64,000 nt of DNA from Ditylenchus dipsaci (lineage: Eukaryota > Nematoda > Chromadorea > Rhabditida > Anguinidae). Location: NCBI GenBank assembly GCA_004194705.1, contig SADC01000399.1, forward strand, positions 62,001-126,000, in the 5' to 3' direction. How positions within the stretch are numbered: the stretch's first letter is position 1; each line of letters begins with the position of its first letter. Positions 45,154 through 56,800 of this stretch are shown one piece after another. Below the pieces are notes generated by a model, which did no database searches, had not been told where the DNA came from, and saw nothing but the letters and a program-made list of their open reading frames with translations. The translations under genes were made by a program, and so were the position numbers.

Positions 45154-46478
45154 CGTATGCAACCCATGATCTCCAAAAAGATGATGGTCTTCCTCTTCCA
45201 GCTCAGATCCGTCCTCTTTGTCCATCCCAGATGGATCGACCAAAGAGGCCGTCTTTAAGTTGACTGTTTTCTCTTCTGGATACCAGGCATGTTGATCTCA
45301 TCCAATTGAGTGTTTCCACTCACCAGTATGTTGTTCTCCACTCTTTTTCTCATTTCTTCCAATTCCGTTGTGCTAGAAGATGTTGTCTCTTCCTTCACCG
45401 CAAAACTGGGAGTAGTAATCTGGCTCTGAACACTGGCTGGGGTTCCAATCCAGCTGGAGTGACCACAAGGAGTGCTGGTCTTTCAGGATGGTCACCCTGC
45501 ATTTTCATTGTTTTATTGCCATTTTTCTCAACTTTTCATCTTCTTTTTCAACTTCGATCCCTTCTTTTGATCTTTCTCCACCGAAATTGCCCAATACCTC
45601 TCCAGTACTCAGAATTGTACTCGAATTTGAAAAGGTTTTTGAGCCTTCACTAAGCCCCTCGTTCTGGTCTCCAAACGGATCAGACTCAAATTTTTCAGTA
45701 GCAGCTATTAGCTGAGGCTCTACTCTCAATGTAAGCTGGTCTTCAGGCACAGAAGAAAGGTTGAGCGAAGAGGCTTGACTGTCATTCAGCGGCAAAATGC
45801 TCAATCTATTAACTGTGCTGGTCAGAGAAGTCTCTGGCAGATCATAGTCATCACCTTCTTTTTTCTCCATCTCACCCATAAAGTCGGGTTTTTGACTTGG
45901 CTGACCAGGTTGAACTTGTTTTCTACACTTTTTCTTTTTCTGAACCAAAGTTTAGGCTGTTGGATGCAGTTTCCGTGGTTTCTTTGCCGAAATTTGTGGG
46001 AATTTCAGCAGCTTTAGTAGAGATTTGGGTAAGATTGGTCAATCCCTGGCCTTTCTCTTCGACCTCATCCAAGTGGTTGCTGGAGCCGGAGATTATAGAA
46101 GCTTCTGAATCGGTGCGGTAGATTTGGCTGGGCAGTGGCTCTAGATGGCTGTTGCTCTCGATTAGTTCTGAATAGTTGTCTTCGACGGCTATTAGAGGAT
46201 GGTACACCAGGTTTTGGCTGGACAAATTAAGCCTTGGAGGCAATGTGGGTGGTGGTAGTGGCTTCTGATGGTTTTTCGTGAAAGATAGTTTGATCGGCAA
46301 CTGCTTGGAGATGTGTGCAAATGAAGTGAAACTGACTGCCTGGTCGGGCTCTATGAAGCTGGCGGTGGAGAGGCGGTGAGTGGTCATTGCAGGTGGCTCT
46401 TTTGGTGGCGAGAAGGCAGGTGGATGTATTAAGGAGGACTGCAATTGGAATGGATGTTTTGATGCTGGTTTTTTGCAT
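45154..46478 (-). CDS. Hypothetical low-complexity protein (gene B)
   Basis: The ATG at 46478 opens MQKTSIKTSIPI. Coding character then continues through changing frames: PPAFSPPKEPPAMTTHRLST, ASFIEPDQAVSFTSF, EDNYSELIESNSHLEPLPSQ, EASIISGSSNHLDEVEEKGQ, KQVQPGQPSQKPDFMGEM, SLNLSSVPEDQLTLRVEPQL, EKFESDPFGDQNEGLSEGSK, TTELEEMRKRVENNILVS, MDKEDGSELEEEDHHLFGD. The protein is rich in Ser, Glu and Pro and has one DPF motif, as in some clathrin-adaptor partners, which is weak evidence. At least four frame changes occur; I read them as sequence error because codon character resumes at once. Exon end: donor ACG/GTAGGT at 45154. No homologue was recognised. Confidence 0.45.
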
Positions 46479-47399
46479 TATGCCGTGTTGCGCGTGTGTG
46501 GAAGAAGTAGGAGAACGTGGACAACATGAGTGGATGAGTTGGAAGAGGAAGACAGGAAGTTAAGTGTGTGAAAATGAGCTTGAATTTGAGTCAAGCCTTG
46601 AAAAGACATGTTTTTGGACATTCGTTTTGGACGTTCTCAGAATATTATTGTGACAAGAAATGGTACTTTTACACAAAAATAAAAATAATTTCTGAAAAAA
46701 CGACCACATAGTGTCTTTTTACCCAAATGCTTGACCCAAACCAAAGATCCACACGCTACCCATAATTGGAAACCATGTTTTTCTGCGCCCAATGCCCAAA
46801 AGATGTTTAATAAAAACATCAAAAAGTGCAACCTTTATCCCAATTAACCGAATTCACATACTCCGTTGAAACCAGTTAGCTTGGCAATTATGACGATTCT
46901 GGTCATAACTGCAAGAAACCAGTGTTTGCACAAGTTGGAAACAAACAATAAAACTCGAAAAACCTTTCTAAGTTTTTCCCTCAATTTGAGCAAACTAACC
47001 GCAGTATTTGATGTTGACCAATAAAATACGAATTTTCAAACTCTATTCGATTTACCCACAGATTTTCAAAAAGAAATTTACAAAAAGTTTTCTTAATGGA
47101 TATGTCGCTTTTTATAATTTCGACCAGATCTCAACGGGTTTGGGTTGAGGAGAAAAGTGTAACTTAGCCCAAAACTTTTCGAATGAAAAAAATATATGGA
47201 AAACGTCGCTTTTTTCAAAAATAAAGCAGTCAAATAAATGGCAACTCGAAAGCCATCAAAATAGTAAAGCATGCTTTAACTTTTTGTAGACCGCTACACT
47301 ACCTAGTAAATTGTATTCTTACAATTATTTTAGACTGAGTAATTTCATTTCTAAAGCAATAACACATTCGAAACATTGTGTTTAAGATTATTGGAGTGA

Positions 47400-47665
47400 A
47401 AAAGTGTCCCTCGCGCATTCAAACATTCGAAATTCTCGTTGTCGGCAACGGCTATGGTTCTTTAAAGGACCATACTTGTTGATGCAAATGAGAATTTGAC
47501 AAATTCAAATGCGCGCGGGACACTTCTCTTTCGTCTCGCACTCTACTCTTTGGAGTCGCTCAAAATAACTCCAAAGAGTAGAGTGCGAGACGAAAGAGAA
47601 GTGTCCTGCGCGCATTTGAATTTGCCAAATTTTCATTTGCATCAACAAGTATGGTCCTTCAATGA
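47400..47665. mobile_element. Foldback element with AAGTGTCC ends
   Basis: A near-perfect inner palindrome (about 47515-47615, CTACTCTTTGGAGT / ACTCCAAAGAGTAG) is flanked by inverted TATGGTCCTT and GCGCGGGACACTT / AAGTGTCCTGCGCGC words. It is related to 31380-32005. Confidence 0.7.
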
Positions 47666-47838
47666 TTTACATCAAACTTTACAGATAGTTTACTCGAATT
47701 GGAGACACATTTAAAGTTCTTTTCTCAGTTTCCCCAATTATCCGAAGATCCAGCAAGTAAACCTGTAGAGCTATGTTATTGCATTTGTGTTATGTGTTTA
47801 TGTATGTGCAAATCCAGCCTACTAATATCCTAGCTCAC

Positions 47839-50800
47839 CGGTGTAGGAGCAGAGGAGTCGTCGGTGGAAGCATCCACCATGTGTGGTTGGGGTGGTGGCT
47901 GAGTTCGGTGAGGTGGTGCCACCAACCAAACATCATCTGAATCCTTGTTATTGCCTGAAGCCTGTTGCGGCTGCTGCTGTTCACTGCTACCACTGCTACT
48001 GGACTTGCTGTCCTGGTTGGCTGCAGCCAGCTCATCGGTGGTTTGGGCTGGAGTTACATTCTCCTGACTGTTGCTGTCACTGTCAGATTGCTGAACTTGG
48101 GTTGTTCTTGCTGTTGAGATGAGGACTTGGGGTACTGCAAAACGCGTTTTTTGGATGGTGGTACTTTGTTCTGTTAGTGGTTGGTGTTATTGGGTACATG
48201 TTGTTACAGCTGTGATTCATTCTTTTTTACATGTTAGTGATGTTCTAGTTTCTAGGTTCTATGTTTTTATGAGGATACTATTTATCCTGCTTGTTTAGTT
48301 GCATTGACTAGTGGATTAATGAATTGGATGGTTCAGCTATTTTAATGCCGTACAGTTGAGTCTCGGTTAAATAACCCTTTAAAAGTTTGATCCCCAATGG
48401 GGAAATAATTTTCTCTCTCTCCATTTTCGAAACTTTTCTAGCGTTATCTTTAATTTGTCTTGTCTCCGAAATTGCAAAAGTTTTGTTCTTGCTGGTCATT
48501 TTCCGAAAAAATCAATATCCTTTTCTTAGATTTTCGAAAGGTTCTGACAATTCTGTTATGACAGTCTAGACCTAAATGTTGAAAGGTTTCCAACTTAAAC
48601 AGTCTTTTTTTTAAACCCTACCATTTTTTTATAAAAAGGCAGAACTCTGAAAAACGATAACAATCTATTTTGAAAAAAAGGCGCCGTATTATTGGAATGT
48701 CTTTTTTTGGTGACTGTAGAGTGACATGCTGGTCTTTATTGGCAAAAATATAATGTTTCAAAGGGCACACGGGAATCTTTGCAATTTCCGAGATGAGAGC
48801 AACCAAGCAAGACAACTGGTGAAAATCTTCTAATTCGACTTCAAAAATTATCGGAATCAGCAGGGGGTCAAATTTAATGGCGGTATTCGTATCAAGACTC
48901 AACTGCATAATTTATCTGCGCACACACGTAAAGCGAAATTTTCTGAATAGCAGAGAATTTAGCAGATTACAAAATGTTAATAAATTATGTTGATTAAGTG
49001 TCCAAAGGGTGTAATTATATCTACCAAGCCATTTATTCATAACACACAAGTATACATTGAACACCGCCAAAGAGTTAATAGTTAGTAATTGGTGGTGGTG
49101 TGTAGGTAACAACAAGGATTCAAGGGCCAACTGGTGAGTCCAGCCTCGAGGGCCCGCATTCATGTTGTTGTCCACCAGCGTTTTCACCATAGGCTCGTCA
49201 CTATTGCTGCTGGCTGTTCCTCTTGGCTGACCTCCTCCCATTGGGGCTTCTGGCTGGCTAGGAAAATTCTGTTGAGGTGGTTCCACTTGGATGCGGTCCT
49301 CTGGGGAATGAAGTTCTGAAAATTTAAGGATTTATTTATGGTTGCTTCATTGATATTTGGTGTTTTTGCAAGTGATATTTGTGTTTGCAGGCGGGAAAAA
49401 AGTGTGCTTTACGTTGCTGCATTAGAAAATAGGGTGAAATTGCAGGTTAAATAGGTAAAGTGGTCATTGAAGAGGTAAAGAAGTGAGCTTGGAAGAGAAC
49501 AGTGTTTCTAGGTAGGTATTCTGTGAAAGTGCTGCTCAAATTCGAAATTTTGTGGTTCAGTGGTTTTAGAATATACAGTCAAACCGCGATTTAGTGCGCC
49601 CTCGATTTAGTGCGAACCCGGTATAGTGCGATTTTTTTCTGTTCCCAGGGGACGCACTAAATCGGGGTTTGACTGTATACCGAATTTTGGTAAAATAGTG
49701 TGGAAATCTTTGATAAAAATTATGTTTAGGGATTATTAAATTTTTGGGGATTGCCATAAAAAGGCGATTTCAGTAATCTCAAAATTGTTGTTTGATCCTT
49801 TTTAAAAATTTTCAATGACGGTCTACAATGAACTGGTTTAGATGATTTTCGGCACACAATCCAGTGCTGCAATGTCACACAAACTTGTGCAGAATTAAAG
49901 TTGGATGGAACATCACTATTAGAATTGCAAAATTAAAAACAATGACGTGAAAATTGAGACGCTCTAGAAAATGAGTCATTTTTTCGGCTGTCGCGTTTTC
50001 TGTAGTGCCTGAAAAATTGGGGCAACTTCTGAAACAATTTTGCACAAAATATGGCTCAAATACTCTATTTGAAAAATTGTAAAAACAAGACAGCCAAACC
50101 ATTAGTTGGGGTTTAAGCGCATGGGGGGGGCGCATTTTTTGCACATTTGTAAATCATGTTTAAACGACTTCTAAGTAATTTTTATATGCTTAAAACGATT
50201 AAAAGTTGTTTTCTGACACTTTTCCACGTAAAAAATAGATTTTTTGAAAAAAAATTCTTTGGCCAAAATAAGACTTATTGCCTTGGGGACCAAGGCAAAA
50301 CACCTTGTATTAGGGATTCTACCGCGTTTTGGTCACTGGAGCTGGGCAAAAAGAGTCGCTTAATGCATTTTTGATCAAGAGTCTTGCTCGGAATTATGTC
50401 TAAGGTAAGTGCGCGCGCGCATCTCTAACCGACCAAGCCCCCTGCGCCCCCTTCGGGGACGTAGGGGGCTTGGTTGCTTGGGGTTGAGATGCGCACACCC
50501 ACATACCTTAGACACAATCACTCGAAAGTGACTCTGGATGCATGAAAAAGCATGCATACCAGAGTTTCTTTATGCGGTAGGCCCCAGTTAACAAAACTAT
50601 GTTCAATTCCATCTTTTGGAGATATTCATCTAAGTCCTCTTTTTAGTTCAGTTTTGCTTTGTTAGAGAATTGTCATTTGTACTTTTGGTGATTTTTTTGG
50701 TTCCTTTTGGTTCCCCAAGGCAAAAGGTCACATTTTGGTCAAAAAAGTTTTTTTGAAAATCCATTTTTATGTAGCAAACTGTCCGAAATAACTTTTTTAT

Positions 50801-53800
50801 CGTTTTAAGCATATAAAATTACTTAGGAGTCGTTTAAACATGATTTACAAATTAGTAAAAAATGCGCCCCCCCCCAAGTAAATAAGTGCCCCACAAATTA
50901 TAAAATCGTATATTTGGCATTGCTTTTCGGACCTCTTTTTGAGAACCTCTTTCACGGAATATGCCCCATATTTTGTAGTTCATCCTTCTGTCTTAAAATT
51001 GAGAGGTAACTTGTCTGAGAGCAATCTTCAAAAAATGGTTCAGAAACACGACGCTACTCGGTTTTCAAACGAAACAGGGAAAATCAAAAAGTAGTCACAC
51101 AAACACCCACACAATACAAAACAACACACAAACATGCAGAAAGACCGTGACAAATTAGCAGGCAAGGGGAAAACGAAGAAGAAGAGTAACGAAAAAAGCA
51201 ATCACGCGTGCTGTGTCCACCATGCCCTGACCCATCTGCTAACCTTGAATACTGGGAACTGCAGTTGTTGCTGGACTCCAAAGTCCTTTCTCTGCTGTCC
51301 ACCTCCCATCACTTCCTTGGCGAAAGCTGGGAATGGCTGTGGCTGACCGTTCTGAGCCTGGCCTTGACCCATCGGGAAGAAAATGACTGGAGGAGGGGGC
51401 GGCAACCCCGATTTTTCAACAGTTTTGCCAGGGTTCTCATCCACCATGCTGGAGGGGGGAATTTGCTGTTGCTGTGGGTTGCTTCCTGGTTGTTGCTGTT
51501 GCCACCACTGCTGTGGCATGGCCATTTGCTGGGAGGTAGTGTGAGGGGGTGGTGGAGGTGGGAAAAAGGGGGACCCATAGGTGGGGGTGGGCCTTGATTA
51601 CCCCCCATGTTGTTGGGGCTCATGGTCTCGGGAAAGGGTAGTCGAGGCCTTTGTTCAGGCTGCTGAGGTCCTGCGAGAACGGCGCTAGGTGGCAGCATCA
51701 ATGGATTCTGCAAGTAGTTCTACTGAGCAAAAAATACAAAAAAGAGAACAAAGAGATTTAGGGTGTTTGAAAACACACAAACTTGGGTGAAAAACTATGA
51801 AAACGATCACTACAAACCCAACTGAATTTACGGCAGGGTGTGCGAAACACAAAAAGAGGCAGATAAACACTAAAAAATTTTATACAGTCAAACCTCGATA
51901 CAGTGGCCCCACCTCAAGTTCGTTCCCACCTAGGGTCCGACACTTTTTTAACCTCATTTTTGAAATAATTTATCGATTCTGTTTTGACAGTCTGGTCGCA
52001 AATATCGTAAGGATTCCGATTTTGCCGATCGTTTTTCAATAACTAAATAGTTTTTGCATTTAAAAAGCAAAACCTCGATATAGTGGCCCCCTTAAAAAAA
52101 TTAGAGGGCCACTATATCGAGGTTTTGCTTTTTAAATGCAAAAACTATTTAGTTATTGAAAAACGATCGGCAAAATCGGAATCCTTACGATATTGCGACC
52201 AGACTGTCAAAACAGAATCGATAAATTATTTCAAAATGGGGTTGAAAAAAGTGTCGGACCCTAGGTGGGAACGAACTTGAGGTGGGGCCACTGTATCGAG
52301 GTTTGACTGTACAAGTTTTTTTTTGTTCGAACAAAAACGTGAATTAATTAATTTTTTCGATTCTCGGTCTGAACAAAGGGCTTAAAATAGAATAGACTAA
52401 TCAGGAATCGGAGACACGTTTTTTTAGTTGGTTATTCCTTGCAACAGCATAATTTTTTGTGCTCGTGGAACATTCTACATTGTTGCCCTATCTTTTTACT
52501 ACTCATCTGATAATTCTTGCTGGTTTCACTAATATATGGACAGGAAGGCTCTATTGAATATTTAAGTGGAGCTGCAGCTGAAGGAGCACGTCGTACGTTC
52601 GCAATAAAAGTTTCGAAAAAATCAGTATGTTCAGGCTGAGAATCGAGCTTGTCAATTCTTTTAACAATTCTATTAATCTATCAAGCCAAATTATCAAAAA
52701 CCACCAACTGTTGCATGTTCTGGAATCCTTGGATGCGGTTGCAATGATGTCTTGCAACATTCTGCCGAACTTTCTACCATAAATCTCTCCAACAACTTCC
52801 TGGCTGGGAGAGGCATTGCTGGAAGAGTCAGGCGAGAAGTGCTCATTCGATTTTCCACTCTGCTGCTCAAAGTGTTCCGGCTGTTGTTGTTGGTTTTGAG
52901 CATTGGGCCAACCATCGGAGGAAGCATAGGCATGGCTGGTTGTTGAGGGAAGACTTGGATCATCGGCTGGTGGGGTTGTTGTTGATGCTGGAGGCCGTGG
53001 GTGTTGTCTTCTCCTTCAGCCTGTTGAGGACCAGCATTACCGCCCGACCATCGGTCAAATGAGGGTGGTCGGGGTAGGATGTGGGGTGGTTGGGGGAATT
53101 GTTGCTGTTGTTGTTGTGAGAGCATTTGCCAGTTGTTCATAGGGTGGAAAAAAGATTCGGGGCGGAAGGGGTTGCTGTTGGCGCGGGGCCATTGCATGCT
53201 GAAAGTTTTAGAATTTTTATATCCTGTAGCCTTTGGAAAATTTTGGTTTGTGTTCATTTCTCTGGCCGAGTGGTTGTGGGCTTGTCTCACTCGTAATCAC
53301 GGTAAAATCCAGCTCCTGGTGGTTTTTTTGCTAAATTTTGTGTACTTTTATATCAAGGTACCTATTTTTAGCCAAAAGATTTTATTTTGAGGCACTCTAG
53401 CTAGCAAAATTTACACAGGAATCTGAATCGAAAAGCAGAATTTTGCGAAAAAATTGGCCAATGATATACGACCACACCGTGTAATCTCTAAGGTTTTAAA
53501 TAATAAAACAGAGCCTACCGTATTTTCTCTAATAGTAGCCCTCTCCTCTAATAGTAATAATTAATAATAGACCTCGCCCCCTCCCTTTATAGTGGGTACA
53601 GAAATTTTTCAGGTCTAAAACAGTGTATATTTTTAACTGTGATTTGTTAAATAAACTACCTGTACGGCGCAGATGAAATAAAGCCTGTGGTGGCACAATA
53701 AAGTTACCTCGTTATCTGTTAGAGAAAATCATCTGCCTCTATTTATAAGCCCCCTCGACCCCTGTTTTTCTACTAAAGAGTGCACTTCTATTTTTCGGCA

Positions 53801-56800
53801 TATTGGCATATCTTATAAAATTGTAAACAAGTTTCTTACCAAAGTATCGAAAAAGCCATATTACCTACAAATACATCTGACAAATTTTTTTTTTCACAAA
53901 ACTGACAATCAGCTTAACACTCCAACTACTCATCACTCTAATTCTTTCTCCGGATCTATTACTTTTGATAGCTGAGCTATTTCTTCTCATAGCTCAAGAG
54001 AGCTGCACTCTTTGTAGCAATCAATAGCACTGTTTTCACTACCTTCTGTGGCATTAGTAATTTTGCACGTCATGAAAGACTTGTTGATTAGCTCTTTGTC
54101 AAAGCAAAGATCCACTACAAGGATATACTACATCTTGGCTTAAAAAAAGACTTCCAGCAAATATCTAGCGCTTTACTAATCATACAGCTTCCGAAACTTA
54201 TTTAAACTCAAGTTAGATAAGGATAATCTTAAAAAAGGTGTAGATAAAATGACTAGGACAAACTCCTCGACTCTTGCCTCTCTATTTGATAGTGCCCTTC
54301 TATTAGAGAGAATACGGCATTTTGTTTGTTGATTTTTGTTTGCGATTTTTAATTTTTTTATATTGTTTGGTGCAAAGTGTTGAAAAATAGTAGCCACCAC
54401 AATCATCAATAATTTTAATTAGTTTCAACCTAATTTAAAATTTCGGATATTGTAAAGAAGATGCTGTTCGAAAAATTGAGTTAAAAAAGAAAGACTCCGC
54501 CCAGGTATCCGCACTCGAATTCGAGTTAGGATTCTTGGGCGGATTCTTAAAATTTTATCTGAATTTTCGAAGCAATTTTCACTAAGTCAATAGCTCATTT
54601 GGTAGCCCTAAACCTCAATTATATGATGTAAGAAGCCAAATAAGGAACTGAAAAATAAAAAAACTACGCCAACTGAATACTTTTGGGAAAACAGTAAAAA
54701 AGCGAGAATTCTGTTTAGCAGATTCTTAGTAAGTAGTCTGTTTCATCATCCGCAAACAGACTTCTTATTGTGAATGCGCCTTTAGTTGGAGTTATATCAT
54801 CTCTTTGAAATATCTGATTACAGCCAAAACTCCCATTAACGTAATGCTTTTTAAAATATCGTTACGTTAATGGGAGTTTTTGCTTTTTAAGGTCAAAAAA
54901 TTTTTCTTTCGCTAAAATGATTGGCAAAATCGGAATCCTGACGACGTTTTCAGCCCAACTGTCAAAACAGATGAAAATTTTTTTTTAATTGAGGTAAAAT
55001 AAGTGTGGGACCCTAGGCGGGAACGAACTTTTGGGAGTTACATTAATGGGAGCTTTGGCTGTAGTCAAATAGACGCTTTTTGAATTATCTAATTGTTGAA
55101 GCTATGTAAAGCCATCTCTAATAATCCGGTCTCCCTCTCTCTTGAAAATCGTGCTCTTGGCATTGTGTTTTTCGTTGAATATTTCTCTCGCGCAATTTAC
55201 TCATCAATTTTCGGCTAGTGAGATGAGCTAAAAATTGAGTGGTAAGTTACCACTGGTAACTTGCCTGAGAGCAGTCTATAGAAAGTGGATAAAAAACACA
55301 GTGCCAAAAACCCGATTTTTGAATTAGAGAGCCGATAAGTTGAATGATCATTTTGTAGTTTTAATTATGATCATACCTTAATGTCCAATTTTTTCAGAAT
55401 TCTACTTTGTGTTTAAAAACTGCTGAGTGAATTTTGTTGACCTACCTGAGCTTGAATTTTTGGCTTGGGTACTTTTATACATTAGTCCACGTGATAGTAC
55501 AGTCAAACCCGGTTTAGTGCGACCCCTGGGGACCGGAAAAAAGTCGCACTAAATAGGGGTCACACTAAATCGGGGTTGCACTTTCGAGACTTTCAAAGAC
55601 TTTTGACCAAGTCCATCAACCTCAAAGTCGCACTAAATCGGGGTTTGACTGTACATGTATTTTTCTTGTATTTTTTTGATCAATTTTTGAAGTCTTCATA
55701 CTATTTTTTTTGCTTAGACACGAATTTTTTAATTAATATATGATGCATCACCAAACGTTCAATCTTGGTTTGCTAAATAATTTGGAGATTCTCCTGAAAA
55801 AAATTACCCAATGACATCCCGAATTCTCCATTGTGAGACTGTTGTGGTTGCTGCTGTTGTTGGTTATTGTTGTCCTCCTCTCTCGGCCATCCCCCCCTAA
55901 AAGGCCCACCGATACGGTTGGCTCGGTTTTGCTCAACCACCTGGTTGTTTTGCATGAAGGTTGGCTGGTGGTACTCACCGAATCCGTCCATGAACGAGTC
56001 GGACTAAACATATTATATTTTATAGTCTGATTTTTTCAAAAATTTTTTACCTTGGGTGCTTGTTGCTGCTGGTTGTTGCTGCTATCTTCAATCGGCAGGT
56101 GGGGGAAAAAGTTGGGAGTAGCAGGTGGAAGGACTGTCCCTTGGGATTTGGTGTTGCTGGTTTAGGTGTTGGCCACCGAATGGCGAGAACTGCTCATCAG
56201 TCTGTGGCTGAAATAGAAATTGGGTTTACTTTTAATTCAAAATTAAGTTATTTTTGGAATAATATGAATGGTTAGGGTTTTCGCTTGATATTTTTCAGAT
56301 TTGCGAAAATAAAGTTGAGCCTCGATATATTGCGACCCATAAGTTGCCCCCGTAAGTTCGTTCCCGCCTACAGTACGACGCTTTTTTTTGCCAAACCTAA
56401 TTCATCAGTCTAATCAAAAAAGTGTAGGGATTCTGATTTTACCGGTGTTTTTTGAATGGCAACATTTTCGCAGTAAATACCCGCCAGTCTCGATAAGTGC
56501 GACACGACTTTCAAAAAGTGATTTCGGGTCTTAATGGCAAAAAACTCAAATTCCAAAAACTTTTCAAAAAACGACAAATAAAAATCAGAACCTCTACAAT
56601 TTTCTGATCAGACTAAAAGGTTTGCCAAAAACTTCAAAAATCGAGGGAAAAAAGTGTTGGACCTTAGGCGAGAACGAACTTTGGGGGTCTTTAGGACTCT
56701 ACTGTAGTGGCATGGAAGGAGTTATTAGAAATTAAAATCTGAATTAGCTAGGGTGCCGAATTATCAAGCGTCGATAATAGCCTAAAAAATTCAAACAAAA

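Noticed and set aside
46637..46831. Minus-strand frame just upstream of gene B as a possible first exon
   Set aside because: No donor links it to 46478, and the sequence has no coding character beyond being open.
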